A stretch of DNA of 64,000 nucleotides, taken from assembly GCA_030141605.1 (NCBI GenBank), contig JAQGDQ010000684.1, forward strand, positions 1 through 64,000, given 5' to 3'. The notes under the pieces were generated by a model. That model ran no database searches. It saw only the letters and a list, made by a program, of their open reading frames with translations, and was not told the origin of the DNA. The translations under genes were made by a program, and so were the position numbers. The DNA comes from Tubiluchus corallicola. Its lineage: Eukaryota > Priapulida > Priapulimorpha > Priapulimorphida > Tubiluchidae. Position 1 is the stretch's first letter. Every line of letters starts with the position of its first letter. This document shows, in pieces, positions 10,880 to 28,954 of the stretch.

Positions 10880-11430
10880 CAGAGCTTGTGTTAGCAGCAA
10901 CACTGTATAAAAGTCGTAATTTTAAAATGCCGCGATGATCATTAGGTGCTACCATTTTGAAGTCATTTGAAACTTGTTTAGATAAAATTGCATAAAGTTT
11001 AAAAAAATAATCAGAGCATTCGCAGCATACTCTTCATTAACTAACCAAATGTTTAAATTACAGTGAGTTGTCACTTAGCGACGGTAACGTGTTCCAGCAA
11101 AATGCGACGTTAAGCGAAACAGCGTTAAACGAAGCCAAGATTTCCATTGAAAGTAATGTAGAAGAGGTGAGATACGTTCCAAAGGCAAAAATCAATGCTA
11201 CTTAATACCACTTACGTACTATCTTTTCGTTTGAATGGCTTGCATCGGCCGTAACGCTGTATAAAATGTGTAAATTTAAACTCCCGTGATGACCGTTAGG
11301 TGCAGCCATTTTAATGGTAGGTGTTTGAAACCAGTTTAGATAATATTAAGTAAAGTTCGAAAAAGTAATCAGTGCATTCGTAGCATTTATTTTGCTAATT
11401 AAGTAAAATTTTAAATTACTGTATCTTGTC
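10880..11430 (+). repeat. Diverged direct duplication of about 190 bp, twice
   Basis: Segment 10895-11075 (CACTGTATAAAAGTCGTAAT, CCGCGATGATCATTAGGTGC) recurs at about 11255-11425 (CGCTGTATAAAATGTGTAAA, CCCGTGATGACCGTTAGGTG) in the same order and orientation, at perhaps 75-80% identity. Probably two copies of an unnamed interspersed or tandem repeat. Confidence 0.6.
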
Positions 11431-12333
11431 AATAAGATTAAAAATACGTTTTTGCTTAGTGAGTGGTGCACCCTGGAGGGTGAGTCGATGACTTACCTAT
11501 TGGCACAAACTTTTTAAATTATTAGTCTAGTTACACAAGTTTTTCCAGCAGGTAAGTAAAATGCTAAGTAATATAGATTTGCATGGATAGTCTTTTGCGA
11601 CATAATTTAACATATTTTCTTCCCCCTGATTTTGATTGTGTGTAGGTGACGTCATGTATTGGTGCCGTCGAAACAGTATTACGGGATACTTAAAATGAAA
11701 ACAAACGAAAATTCCTTTCAACGCAAATTCCCTATGTGCATAAAATTGCTGGAAAGTAGTATAATTTTTTAAGGCGATTTTTCTGAAACCTACTTCAGGT
11801 GCCCCTTTTCTTGTCCTTTAAGGTCTAGGCAATGGTTAAAAATAAACACTGCAAAGTCAAAGCCAAACCCTGGGGCGACCTAGGGAATTTTATCTAAGTA
11901 TTTTGTCTGGTTGCTATAGCAACAGATTACAGGCAAAATTCCTTCACAAAAAATCTGCTTCTAGGTCGTGGTTTACACAAATGGCTAGCATTTAGTGGTC
12001 AGTTGCGAAGCAAAAATATTTACATGCATAATAGTTGCACTGTTTATGTTAACACTGCGTTTTCAGAACATAATAACTCAATATGTGCTGTTTTAATGCA
12101 TAAATTAGGTAAAAAAGTTGTTGATAAAATAAAAATTAGCTTTAAGCGAGGAAAAAATTCATTGTTAAAATGAAACGTGTCTTAGGTCTAAAATTTCTAA
12201 AATGTCTTTGAAACATGAAATGCTAAAGTTAAGCATAACGCAAAGTGATATAACCTTGTACGGAAAGTTTTTTGGGACATACTTTAAGATTCCACTTTAA
12301 TAACTAGATAATATTATTGCAATAATATTTCAG
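11431..12333. other. No gene recognised
   Basis: Non-repetitive AT-rich sequence. I see no convincing exon or terminal repeats. Confidence 0.4.
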
Positions 12334-12446
12334 TGACTTGCATTGCTATCACCCATTCATGTGGAAGACCATTTTCCTCCTACAGAAGAAAATTTATTGA
12401 CAAGATATCAGGTGCCTCTCACCAAAAAGAATTAAAAGTAGAAACT
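12334..12446 (+). CDS. Possible orphan exon (unidentified)
   Basis: An acceptor (AATATTTCAG, ending 12333) and a perfect donor (GTAAGT at 12447) enclose 113 bases open in one frame. The peptide runs TCIAITHSCGRPFSSYRRKF, then IDKISGASHQKELKVET. Residue use is protein-like and not low in complexity. I do not recognise the family and found no clear partner exon, so it may be chance. The exon would enter at phase 2 and leave at phase 0. Confidence 0.3.
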
Positions 12447-13704
12447 GTAAGTTAAAGTAGTAATTTTTAACACCTACCAATATATAGGCTTATTTCAAAA
12501 TGTAATTCGCTCAACTTTCGTGCAAGATAAGTATGGTTTACTGAGAAGAGCTAAAAATTGCAGCAGCCAACTACTTGCCTGAAATGAAAAAATAAATTTA
12601 GAAGAATAATGATGAATGTGAAGCAATGAGGGAAAATTGCACCTTAAAACAACAGCATTTCTGTCACACTAAAGTTTTTCATATTAACTAGGGGCAAAAC
12701 AGATTATATATCAACACAATAAAAAAGGCGGCACTAAAAGAAACTTACAAATAAAGCAAAACAACATGGGGTACAGCAAACTAACTAGTACTAGGCCTAT
12801 AACTGCTTAATACTTATTGCAAATCAGGACTGCAATTCAATAGAACTTCTCAAATGGTTAACCCAAAATAGTTTGTGAAGTGCTAACTCGGTGTCCACAT
12901 TGCATATTTATGCGAAGCATTTACGTTTATGCAAAACGTTTGTGTACAAATTACCATAATTAATTCCACCCACTCCTAAGTTCTTATTAAAATCAAATGT
13001 GTAAACAGCGAGTGAGCTGGTCAGTGGAAGAAGCATTTACAGAAGTGCGGAGTGGTGTGCCAGTGAGGTCGAGCAGCATAGCAACCTTGCATGTAATGAT
13101 CAAGAGTTTCAAGAGTTTATTCAAGAGACTCTGATCAGTTTATTCAAGATACAATGATCCACAGTCCATAAGCATTTATGATATTCACAAAACACGAGTA
13201 AAAACGATTTGACAGTCTGGCTCTTCTGTGACTATGCTGCTACTACATTCACAGCAAAAGTGATTGAAATTTGGTACCGCACTTCATCTCAACATTAATT
13301 ATTTTTATGTAAAATTATCACTTCATTAATAAGCTTTATCGTTCAAAATAAATCCCAAATTTTTGTCTAACCAGAGTGATTTAAAATAAATAAAAAGAAA
13401 CTAAATAACAGTAAAGTAAAATAAATAAGACTAAGAAATACCGGTATGGCGGTAATGAATAAACGCGTGGAAAACGACAAAATAGTAAGGTAAGCTGGTA
13501 ACGAAAAGCCTGGGAAAATAAGACACAGAGACAATTACATTTATCTTTTATAACGATTGCACATCTTAGCTCCGTTTTAAATGGCAAATCATTAGATAAA
13601 TTTTTACAACAAAAAAATATAATGAAACAACGTGAAAACGTTTTACAAAGCGCTCAATGCTGCGCTATTTTACCCCAAATTAAATAGGAGAAACCTTAGT
13701 ACAC
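12447..13704. other. No gene recognised
   Basis: AT-rich sequence with a short imperfect repeat of CAAGAGTTTATTCAAGA near 13100-13150. No supported exon. Confidence 0.4.
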
Positions 13705-13872
13705 ATGACCGATTACACATCTAAAACTGTCGATTTCGCTTTACAACACGACCTCAACGACATGTCGACAACGAAGACACAAACCTGGATAAAGCAGCAG
13801 CAGCTGCAATTCATTAACACATTAAAACAGCAATTTCAATACGAATTTGAACCGCAACAAGTTGAAGTTTAG
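13705..13872 (+). CDS. Possible 55-residue small protein (unidentified)
   Basis: An ATG-to-TAG frame begins MTDYTSKTVDFALQHDLNDM, followed by STTKTQTWIKQQQLQFINTL and an acidic/Gln end, EFEPQQVEV. Composition is unlike the surrounding AT-rich DNA: codons are varied, it is mildly helical and Gln-rich, and there is no signal peptide or membrane segment. An AG-rich acceptor-like stretch (AAATAG, then CCTTAG) precedes the ATG within 20 bases. It may be a microprotein, a terminal exon whose true start lies elsewhere, or chance. Confidence 0.3.
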   Translation: MTDYTSKTVDFALQHDLNDMSTTKTQTWIKQQQLQFINTLKQQFQYEFEPQQVEV

Positions 13873-14880
13873 AGAGACATGATATTTTTTATTTATGTGA
13901 AAAGTTAAGCACTGTTAACATCCTCAACAGGCATTGACTGGCAATAACCTATGGAAGAGGAAAACAACTGGTAACTGGCCAATTAGTACACTAGAAAAAT
14001 AAAACAGCATGGAAAATAATCTTGTAAAGTTTAATTGAAAAATTTTTAAAAAGAAAAAAATTACACCAAAGAGGTGAAAGGTTAGCTGCGAGTGATCATT
14101 GTTAGTTTCAAAATCAAGCCTCGAAACTTCAGACATTGACCATTATGCCGATGCTTGAGTAAACTGAGTTAGCGAGTCCAGCTTGGAATCCACATTACTT
14201 GAAGAATGTTGATGATTTATACTGAAATCGATACAGGCAAGATTTACATGTGAGGTTTTTTTTGAACTGTTTTAAGTATAGAAGGATATTGCAGTTATCC
14301 TCAGTGGCTGCAAAATCTCCACATTCTGGAAGAAAGACACTTGCCTTATTGATATAGTTACAACATACATCAGTTGCAACAATGTGTGTGCTACCCTGAA
14401 AAACTTTTTCCTAGAAAAGACTCTTGCTCATAAAAGTTTTTGCCATTTCTCTGTGTTTGGAAAACATGCACATGCATCTACATGTGACAATGACATCTCT
14501 GCCAGTTCAGTTTTTCATCTCAGAGGGTTATCATGGTCATGAACCTGTAATAAATCTTGCAAAAAGCATAATTTTATCGGGCAACGACGACCCCAAGATA
14601 TTCACTAATCTACATAGTTTGGAAAACCTTAAATTTACATTTTTTATAATCACATTTTGTTATGAAAACCAATTGAATTTGAAGTGATATATGCAGCAAA
14701 TGATACAGTGCAAAATAATTTGAAAAAACAAATTCATCCTAAGAACATTTGAAATTGCAGCAACAAAGTCTAAAAAAATCCAAAAGACAATTAAAATAAA
14801 AGTTGGCCTTAAATATTACTCTAATTGATTCTGATTTCTCATACTCATTAGCCAAAGTGCTGTAGACAATTAATAGAGGC
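13873..14880. other. No gene recognised
   Basis: Unique AT-rich sequence. Open frames such as 14424-14687 have no splice or family support. Confidence 0.4.
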
Positions 14881-14960
14881 AGAAAGAGAAAGGGCAAAAG
14901 AGAGAGAATGGGCAAGGGAGTGAGATAACTAGAGGTGGGAAAGAGGGAGAGGAAGCTAGA

Positions 14961-15030
<70 letters not shown>
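14880..15030 (+). repeat. (GA)n purine microsatellite
   Basis: Imperfect GA-rich DNA grading into pure (GA)n at about 14965-15020. Such polypurine tracts can form triplex DNA. Confidence 0.95.
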
Positions 15031-15650
15031 GCTGAGGGACAAACTCTTATTTACAAACTTAACATCTTTTTACATGGTTGAAATAGAGCACATTTACTTG
15101 CCAAAAACTATTTTTCAAAATTTGCTCATTAAAGTTTATTTTCAGCAGAAATAATTATTAAAAACAAAAAGAAATAAAAGCATAAAAGATGTATTTGGCA
15201 AAATAACAATTTCTAATAAATGAGACAACTCAAGATAAATAAAGATAAAATTAAAAAAATGCAGAATATTTGACAATGACAATAATTATTGTAACGATTT
15301 ATGCACTTAGTATTATGCGTTACATCTTGAATTTGGGCCATAAGCAAAGAAATAGGATAAAAACCTATTAGATGAAAGAACTGGAAATAACCCAAGACTT
15401 GATTAAAAATGTAAATCATTTGACGTGCATAGAACTGCTCCTTATCCGGTTAATAAACAAAGATTAATTAACATTTGAAATTATTGGTGATATAAGTTGA
15501 AACCAATTATTCTCTTTTATATCTTTTGCTAAAATACTAGAAGCATCAAAGTTTGTGACATGAGGAGGTAATGACTGATTAGTACCACATTTCTACACCA
15601 AGATTGTAGTGATTTCCGACTAAGGAAAGTCATCACTTTTTTCGCCACAG

Positions 15651-15857
15651 ATGACGGTATTATCTGTATTGTTTCTCCTGTCATGGCGGCTCCCACGGTC
15701 AGTGTGTTTTTTCATTTTAAAAGTGAGATTATGCTTTTCAAAGAGGTTTGCACAAATTATTACTGGAGATCGATGGCCAAAAGTAAAAGTAACTAAGATT
15801 TACGTAACAACGTTCGGAAAGAAAAATCTATCAAGAAGATTAAACGCAAAAGCCTGA
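15651..15857 (+). CDS. Weak candidate ORF preceded by an acceptor (unidentified)
   Basis: A 68-codon frame starts directly after a good acceptor (CTTTTTTCGCCACAG). The N-terminus is hydrophobic (MTVLSVLFLLSWRLP) and the rest is basic (WPKVKVTKIYVTTFGKKNLS). A donor-like GTCAGT follows at about 15699. I do not recognise it and give it little weight. Confidence 0.18.
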   Translation: MTVLSVLFLLSWRLPRSVCFFILKVRLCFSKRFAQIITGDRWPKVKVTKIYVTTFGKKNLSRRLNAKA

Positions 15858-16999
15858 GTAAGTCGTGTAGTGTGCTCTGAGTTTACCTGTTGAACCACAC
15901 TTTCATGAATCTAATCACTCATCAAAGTAGCCAAGGAAGTTATAATTTTTGGATCTATCTATGAGATTACGTAGTAATATTATTATCTGTGACAGATACC
16001 TTATTCATTTAGATGGATTTAACACAAAAAGTCACCAGTGGAACATTTCTAATGTGAAAGTTAATCTTGGAGATCGAATGACGTAGAGACAGATGGTGGG
16101 TAGTGATGATAACGTAAGAGTAAGTGGATGTTGATCTAGTATTTCTGGTACTATGCAAAAAAAAATTTCAAATTAGTACTAAACTGTTTAAATTTGAATC
16201 TTGACAATGTTCAACGACTGTCATTGTGGCCTCGACAGTTACCTGACGACAAGTCCCAATTTCACATAATTTGTGTGACAGTTAACGGTCTAGGGAAAGG
16301 GTGATAACTCTAGTTCTCCACGCATTATGACATGCTGTATCCGCATAAATACTTACTCATACAGCATAAGTTTATACTTTACATGTTCTCATAATCAAAC
16401 TGAACATTCAAGTGCAACACACAGCAATTGAGTACGTAGAGAAATTGTGTGCATCAGAGCCAATAAGCTGCCATCTTTCATGTAATTTGTTACAGTATTG
16501 AGTGTGCTGTGTTCAATTGTTCAACTTGTTAAGTTTGTGAACGTTGGAAATTAGCATTAATGACAATAGCGTTAATTACTGAGCTATTCTTATGAATACT
16601 AAACGAGTTCAAATTTTTTAGTTTCGTAATTTTATCAGACGTAATCAAAAACTTAGTAAATAATTAATCCACACAGTAAACATAGGCCTGTTTTGTTATG
16701 TAATTTTAGGAAATCAATTTTTCGTATTAGAATTATTTAGTGCAGGGGGCTCCACAATTCTTAATGAGGCCCTGCCTTCTTAGCTGTCACTATTCAGCGT
16801 GGTTATTTGTGTTTTAATTTTGACTGGTTTTGAAAAAGTGACCTGAATTATTTTTCCGTTGTCTGTGGCGACTTGCAACAAATACCAAAACAAAGCGAGA
16901 TTTCTTTATGTCAGGCATGCTTGAAACCTATTGATGTTGAGAAATTATTGATTTTTGTTCAGATGCTTTGACAAAAATACAGAACAGCTTGCCTGAGAG
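15858..16999. other. Presumed METTL5 5' flank
   Basis: No exon recognised. A possible acceptor (TTTTTGTTCAG, ending near 16962) lies 38 bases before the METTL5 ATG, consistent with a 5' UTR intron or a trans-splice site. Confidence 0.4.
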
Positions 17000-22480
<5,481 letters not shown>

Positions 22481-22517
22481 GATCAGTCAGATGCCGAAGT
22501 TTAAAGAAAGCTGTCTA

Positions 22518-23735
22518 CTTGGTGGAATGTGCTGAAGAAGGCAATGTGTTTTAGAGGAATGTGCTAAAGAAGGCCATGTGTTTTAGAGGAATGTGCTAAA
22601 GAAGGCCATGTGTTTTAGAGGAATGTGCTAAAGAAGGCCATGTGTTTTAGAGGAATGTGCTAAAGAAGGCCATGTGCTTTAGGGGAATGTGCTAAAGAAG
22701 GCCATGTGCTTTGGGGGAATGTGCTAAAGAAGGCCATGTGTTTTAGAGGAATGTGCTAAAGAAGGCCATGTGCTAAAGAAGGCCATGTGCTTTAGAGGAA
22801 TGTGCTAAAGAAGGCCATGTGTTTTAGAGGAATGTGCTAAAGAAGGCCATGTGCTTTGGGGGAATGTGCTAAAGAAGGCCATGTGTTTTAGAGGAATGTG
22901 CTAAAGAAGGCCATGTGTTTTAGAGGAATGTGCTAAAGAAGGCCATGTGCTTTAGGGGAATGTGCTAAAGAAGGCCATGTGCTTTGGGGGAATGTGCTAA
23001 AGAAGGCCATGTGTTTTAGAGGAATGTGCTAAAGAAGGCCATGTGCTAAAGAAGGCCATGTGCTTTAGAGGAATGTGCTAAAGAAGGCCATGTGTTTTAG
23101 AGGAATGTGCTAAAGAAGGCCATGTGCTTTGGGGGAATGTGCTAAAGAAGGCCATGTGTTTTAGAGGAATGTGCTAAAGAAGGCCATGTGTTTTAGAGGA
23201 ATGTGCTAAAGAAGGCCATGTGCTTTAAAGGAATGTGCTAAAGTCTGCCACGTGTTTTAGAGGAATGTGCTAAAGAAGGCCATATGTTTTAGAGGAATGT
23301 GCTATAGTATGTCACGTGTTTTAGAGGAATGTGCTAAAGTATGCCACGTGCTTTAGAGGAATGTGCTAAAGAAGGCCATGTGTTTTAGAGGAATGTGCTA
23401 AAGAAGGCCATGTGTTTTAGAGGAATGTGCTAAAGAAGGCCATGTGTTTTAGAGGAATGTGCTAAAGAAGGCCATGTGCTTTAGGGGAATGTGCTAAAGA
23501 AGGCCATGTGCTTTAAAGGAATGTGCTAAAGTCTGCCACGTGTTTTAGAGGAATGTGCTAAAGAAGGCCATATGTTTTAGAGGAATGTGCTATAGTATGT
23601 CACGTGTTTTAGAGGAATGTGCTAAAGTATGCCACGTGCTTTAGAGGAATGTGCTAAAGTAGGCCATGTGCTTTAGGGGAATGTGCTAAAGAAGGCCATG
23701 TGTTTTAGAGGAATGTGCTAAAGAAGGCCATGTTC
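22518..23735 (+). repeat. 32-bp minisatellite, about 38 units, in the METTL5 3' region
   Basis: The unit is approximately GAATGTGCTAAAGAAGGCCA followed by TGTGTTTTAGAG. Variants carry CACGTG (an E-box core) instead of CATGTG, and CTTTAGGGG or CTTTGGGGG endings. Higher-order structure is visible: the unit order over 22680-22860 recurs at 22975-23160, and 23221-23360 recurs at 23515-23660. It starts just after the METTL5 stop, so it probably lies in the 3' UTR or at the transcript end. Confidence 0.95.
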
Positions 23736-24171
23736 TAGTCAGCAGTTGAGTTTTTATCTGTCAAAGAACCACTGGTCTTTTGGATCATGCTGGTCAGTAG
23801 TCATGCAGATCATCTGGTCAATGGACATGCATTCATTTCCGTTCTGTTACTGTTTTATAAATTTTCTAACAAGTGTACCTTATGAGAGAAATAGACCTAA
23901 TAGTTGATCTTGAACTTGACAGACTGAATGATGAAGGATGATTATTAACTTTTATCATTGACTCAAGCAACAATTACCAGTGTACAATTATGAAGTGTTT
24001 ACGAATACAAATCCAACATCTGTTAGAAGCTTATTCTCAAAACTGTGCATGGATTTTATACAGTTTGCTTAAGAAATTGTGTCATCATATGAAATTGCTG
24101 AGCCTAGTGTTCCGAAAAGGAATCAAAAAGGAACTTCAATTTTCTAAACTCATGCAAGCTTTTTAGCAATT
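23736..24171. other. No gene recognised
   Basis: Unique sequence downstream of the minisatellite. A possible AATAAA is only seen later, inside the next MITE (near 24270). Confidence 0.4.
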
Positions 24172-24732
24172 GACCCTTTCACTACATAGTTGCTTTTTAA
24201 CTGGGCCACATTGACTTTTGCACATTTGACAATAACTTCTTGTGGTGTGCTACTAAAACAGAATCTTGTAAATAAACAAATAGTTGTTCATATCGAATAC
24301 TAATATTAAATATTAGTTTTATTTCTGCACACCCTCATAAATAAGCATGTATTTAGAAATTAGTTTTCACAAAGACACGATACTAATCCATAATATGCCG
24401 TCGTTTTATAAAAATGCAGAACAATCCACTAAACATACATTTCATCAACGATCTACAAGTGATTTTGCATGGGAACATACCATACTATACAGTATTGTGG
24501 AATGCACCTGGTTTCAGATGCTGATTGGCTGGTTAGCATTACTTGTTGCGAAGCAACCCCAATCCCATGACTGTTAAACTTTTCTATAGTGGTTTGCATG
24601 GCCGTAACAGTGAAATAAACAGACCTGGGTGACTGTGCTTAGTGCAGAGCTTGGGCAGCAGTCTACCGCCTTCCATCCCTTGCATGAAAAACATAAGCGG
24701 CAGTGTGCCGCCTTCCATAGTGAAAGGGTTAA
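24172..24732. mobile_element. piggyBac-like MITE
   Basis: TTGACCCTTTCACTACATAG at the left is inverted as ATAGTGAAAGGGTTAA at the right. The TTAA-like border and CCCTTTCA terminus match the element at 3020-3464, with a different interior. Confidence 0.6.
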
Positions 24733-25051
24733 GCACTATTTAGCACTGATGTTGAAGGGTTAAACTAGTGTAAAGGTCAAACTAGTTGGTCAAACTTGTA
24801 AATTTGCTAGACATTATCATAATTAAGAAACAAAAACAGATACAATTTAAAAGCCGATTACAGTATGTCCCAGTTATTTATAATAGAGATTTCCACAGGT
24901 TAGGTCACTGTAGCCATTAGCTAATCTGCCTAACAACAATAATCAATTAAAATTTGTCTAAAAAAACTTCTTGAATTAAATGTCAAAATGTAGAGTCAGG
25001 GAGACCACCACTAAAGCACTACTGTATCACCTTTGACAATATTCTTACATA

Positions 25052-25382
25052 CAGTCAACCCTTGTTAAACCGGACTAGTTGGGGAGGGTGAGTGGTCCGG
25101 TTTAGCCGATTGTCCGATTTATCCGATAAGCCTATATATGGTCTATATTACACAGGAATAATCACCTTAATAAGGCCTATATACATTGCACTATATGCTA
25201 TACTGTATATTACTTTAAAATAGTTAACCTGTGAGGATAAAGAAATTATTGTACAGTTGGTAGGCCGTGTTGTGTTTAGCGCTCGGACTCGGGTGGAAAT
25301 CGGTCAGTTTCCTTTACCACGGATGACGTCCGTCTTCTCCGATATCTGGGCTAACGGGGTTCGGTTTAACGAGGGTCGACTG
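25052..25382. mobile_element. pogo/Tigger-like MITE
   Basis: Ends CAGTCAACCCTTGTTAAACC and GGTTTAACGAGGGTCGACTG are inverted repeats, with TA on both sides (25050-25051 and 25383-25384). The terminal sequence is typical of non-autonomous pogo-group elements. 331 bp, no transposase. Confidence 0.85.
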
Positions 25383-25737
25383 TATTTGTTATATAAGTCA
25401 ATTTTTTATTAGACTTAAAACAAAACTACTTTATTAAAACTTGTGTTGTTTCAACTATAAATTGTCATACATTATTACTATCCCTAGATTATTATGTAAT
25501 ATTACTTCACCTGCCATTAGTTGACTATGTTCCTTATTTTTTATTTTTGTGTCAATATATATATATATATATATATATAAGTATTAATTTTTAACTATAC
25601 AAACATTACTTACAGCAATAGTACAGCGCCAGTAAAATGATGATCACTAATATCAGAGGGCAGCTGACTAGTTGACCAATTGGTTTTTCACTGCAGTTTC
25701 ATCACAAGATGTTTATCAAATTATGATTTGTTTGTAT

Positions 25738-25739
<2 letters not shown>

Positions 25740-25774
<35 letters not shown>

Positions 25775-25920
25775 CGTGCGTGCGTGTGTGTGTGCGTGTG
25801 TGTGTGCATGTGTGGGTGTGTGCGTGCATGCGTGCGTGTTGGTGTGTGTGCGTGCGTGCATTTGTGTGTGTGCATGTGGGTGCGTGCGTGGGGGTGGGGG
25901 TGTGCGCGTGTGCGTGTGAT
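25740..25920 (+). repeat. (TG)n microsatellite
   Basis: Imperfect TG/CG dinucleotide run. A short (TA)n run lies at 25554-25578. Cys/Val or His/Thr frames across it are artefacts. Confidence 0.97.
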
Positions 25921-26524
25921 AAGTTAAAATAAACATTATAATCATTTATTAACATCATCTTAATTTGAAATATAGTTTACATAAGTAATTCATAAAAAAG
26001 TGTTATCAGTCAAGATTGTTTACACAATTAGTAATAAAACAACAGAACGACAGTAAGAAGGATTAATGGGCTTAGTATTTCTGATAAAATATATAAGCAG
26101 TACAATTTCTTGAAAATTAACTTATTACAATGTTATTTAGAATTGATTACAGCTGTGCTGCATTTAAAAAATTAAAATCATTTCATTCGATGCAGCCATA
26201 TTAACAAGAATCTGTTGGTTTCGATCCTATCAAAGCCTTTTTCCTCACTGATCTTCTTGCCAAAGTATTATGTCATGTTGTGACCGTGCACAGCAAAACC
26301 GTCCATGGTGCGCTAATGTAATTATGGCGCTGGATGTCAGAAAAGTCAAAAAGTCGGTACGAGTTTTCGGCATCAACTCTCAAGGCTCAGAAACAACGCA
26401 GAGAGCTGAAACTTGTACCACAATGATTAGCCGTGAACAGGAGAATAAGAATATGCATATAAAAGTTGATACCCAACGCACTATGGACGATTTTGCTATG
26501 TACCGTCATATATTATGTCATGTT

Positions 26525-27142
26525 ATCTTATTTTACCCTATCCTATCTTATCCTATCCTATCTTATCCTATCCTACCTTATCCTATCTTATCCTATCCTA
26601 TCTTATCCTGTCTTATCCTATCTTATTTTATCCTATCGTATCTTATCCTATCGTATCTTATCCTATCCTATCTTATCCTATCTTATCTTATCCTATCTTA
26701 TCCTATCCTATCTTATCCTATCCTATCTTATCCTGTCTTATCCTATCCTATCTTATCCTATCCTATCCTATCCTATCCTACCTTTTCCTATCCTATCTTA
26801 TCCTATCTTATCTTATCCTATCTTATCCTATCCTATCCTATCTTATCCTGTCTTATCCTATCCTATCTTATCCTATCTTATCCTATCCTACCTTTTCCTA
26901 TCCTATCTTATCCTATCTTATCTTATCCTATCTTATCCTATCCTATCTTATCCTGTCTTATCCTATCCTATCTTATCCTGTCTTATCCTATCCTATCCTA
27001 TCCTACCTTTTCCTATCCTATCTTATTTTATCCTATCCTATCGTATCCTATCGTATCTTATCTTATCCCATCCCATCCTATCTTATTTTATCTTATCTTA
27101 TCCTATCCTATCTTATCCTATCTTATCTTATCTTATCTTATA
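26525..27142 (+). repeat. (TATCC/TATCT)n pentanucleotide satellite, about 620 bp
   Basis: A 5-bp unit alternates TATCC and TATCT, with TATCG, CATCC and TTTTA variants. Blocks containing CTACCTTTTCC recur about every 110-120 bp, showing a higher-order repeat. The long frames of Leu, Ser, Tyr, Pro and Ile are artefacts. Confidence 0.97.
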
Positions 27143-28534
27143 AGCCATTTACGTCGGACGCTTTCGAGCTTTTAAAAAAGCTATTTGCCCGTGAGTCGTA
27201 CAAATGTGTGATTGTCAGCTACCAGTGCTGCTTATATTCCACTCATCCTTGCCTTAAAATTAGGATGAGACATCAGCACAGCTTGGGGAGGTCGATTGTC
27301 CTCTCATCTCTTCGGTAAACAGGCCACGCCTGAAAAAATATCAGTTGACGAAAATTTTGAATATGTTCAGCACAACCAAGCATGTCGGTCACATCTGACG
27401 ATTTTAGCGTGCCTGAATTTATTGTTGATTGACTGGAACTTGCCAGAGGCCATGTTAGTTCCCACACAGAAATTCTTGTGATTTGGGCTGTGGCAGCGTG
27501 TAATAAATCTTTCTCTGCTTCTTGCTTAGCTGTGACACTGGGTCAGAAACGATCAATTTTCTACCAACCTGGAGCGTAAGTAAAAATATAATATGAGTAT
27601 TTTATTTCATGTGATGCAGAACGAACGTATCGAAGCTTAGTCTACAATAAGATTAGAAGGGAGTGATCTAAAAAGTTTAAATATCACGTCATGATTAGTG
27701 TTGCTCCAGATATCCGATTTGTATCCGAAAATGGCGATTTTCGCGAGATTTTCCAGGTATTCGTATCGGATATTATCCGGTAGTTATAAAAAAATTGATA
27801 TTCGCTATCCGGTTTTCATAATGTGCAATTGAAAATGGTTTTGGAATAATTTAGCAGCCAAAAATAAATAAATAAAATGTTAGCAAAAATTTAGAGATCG
27901 TTTTAGCCTATGTTTGTGCTTTAAAGATGAAAAGTTTATACACATCTTTTCTCGTTTGTATGTGGTAATATGGTGTATCTTTGGACTAGGTCCTTTAAGA
28001 TGACAGATTAAATGAAAACGTTCTAAAGTTTGCAAAACATTTACCAATTTTTCATTATCATGATATTTGCATTCACTTATGGCTGTGAAATTTATAGTGT
28101 TGGTGATTTTTCATAACGTGCTGTAGCAATACATGAGTTATTATCATTAAGTTTTATCGTGTTAAAAAATTAAATGTCGAAACAATGTCAACTTAATCAT
28201 CTGCTGTTCGAATGTTTAATTGTACCGTGAGATAGTTTTGTGTTTATGTCAAGATACGCGTGTATGTTAAACCTATGATATGTATTACAAGATTGTATAT
28301 GAGATTGTATTTGTAAACGTGTGCTTTAGTTTTTTAGATACGAATGTTTTGCTATAGCTTATGTCATTCTCGTTTTTTACTGTATTACTTGTGTTTTCAT
28401 GCACCCCTACTGCACTCGTAGTTTAAATTTTCTGCACCAGACACATTTACCTATTTGTAGTGTAGTCCATTCATGACTGGCAATCACTGAATGATACTTC
28501 ACATTGTATACTATCATTATTTTATGGCAAATAA

Positions 28535-28540
<6 letters not shown>
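27143..28540. other. No gene recognised
   Basis: Mostly unique sequence. Near 27705-27800, repeated ATCCGATTTGTATCCG and ATCCGG words look like one end of an unplaced transposable element. Confidence 0.4.
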
Positions 28541-28609
<69 letters not shown>

Positions 28610-28652
28610 TGCGTGCGTGCGTGCTTGTGCGTGCGTGCGTGTGTGTGTGTAT
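28535..28652 (+). repeat. (TG)n microsatellite
   Basis: Long TG run after a short (TA)n, grading into TGCG units. A second small TG/CG run lies at 28905-28950. Confidence 0.97.
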
Positions 28653-28954
28653 AAAGTTTTAAATTTGCTTACGTTAGAACAGACATAATTTAAAAGCCAA
28701 TTACAGTATATCCCAGTTATTTATAACAGAGATTTCCACAGGACAGCTCACTTTAGCTATTAGCCAACCTGTTTAACAGTAGTAAGTAATTATGGTGTGC
28801 AAACTGTTTTATCTTAAATGAGAAGAGAGGCAATTTTAAAATATGTCTCAGAAACTTTTCGTACTAAATAGTATCACTTTGCCTTATGCTTACCTTTTCA
28901 TATACGTGTGTGTGCGTGCGTGCGCGTGCGCGTGTGCGTGTGTGTGTGTATTAA

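Noticed and set aside
22518-23735. CRISPR-like regular repeat array
   Set aside because: Units are contiguous with no unique spacers, and the genome is eukaryotic. The same applies to 30725-31145, 32029-32295, 57895-58085 and 62045-62595.
25672-25958. Cys/Val- and His/Thr-rich frames
   Set aside because: (TG)n microsatellite.
26270-27318. Three overlapping frames of 225-301 codons on +
   Set aside because: They run through a (TATCC)n satellite; the 5-bp unit happens to lack stops, and the Leu/Ser/Tyr/Pro/Ile peptide is not a protein pattern.
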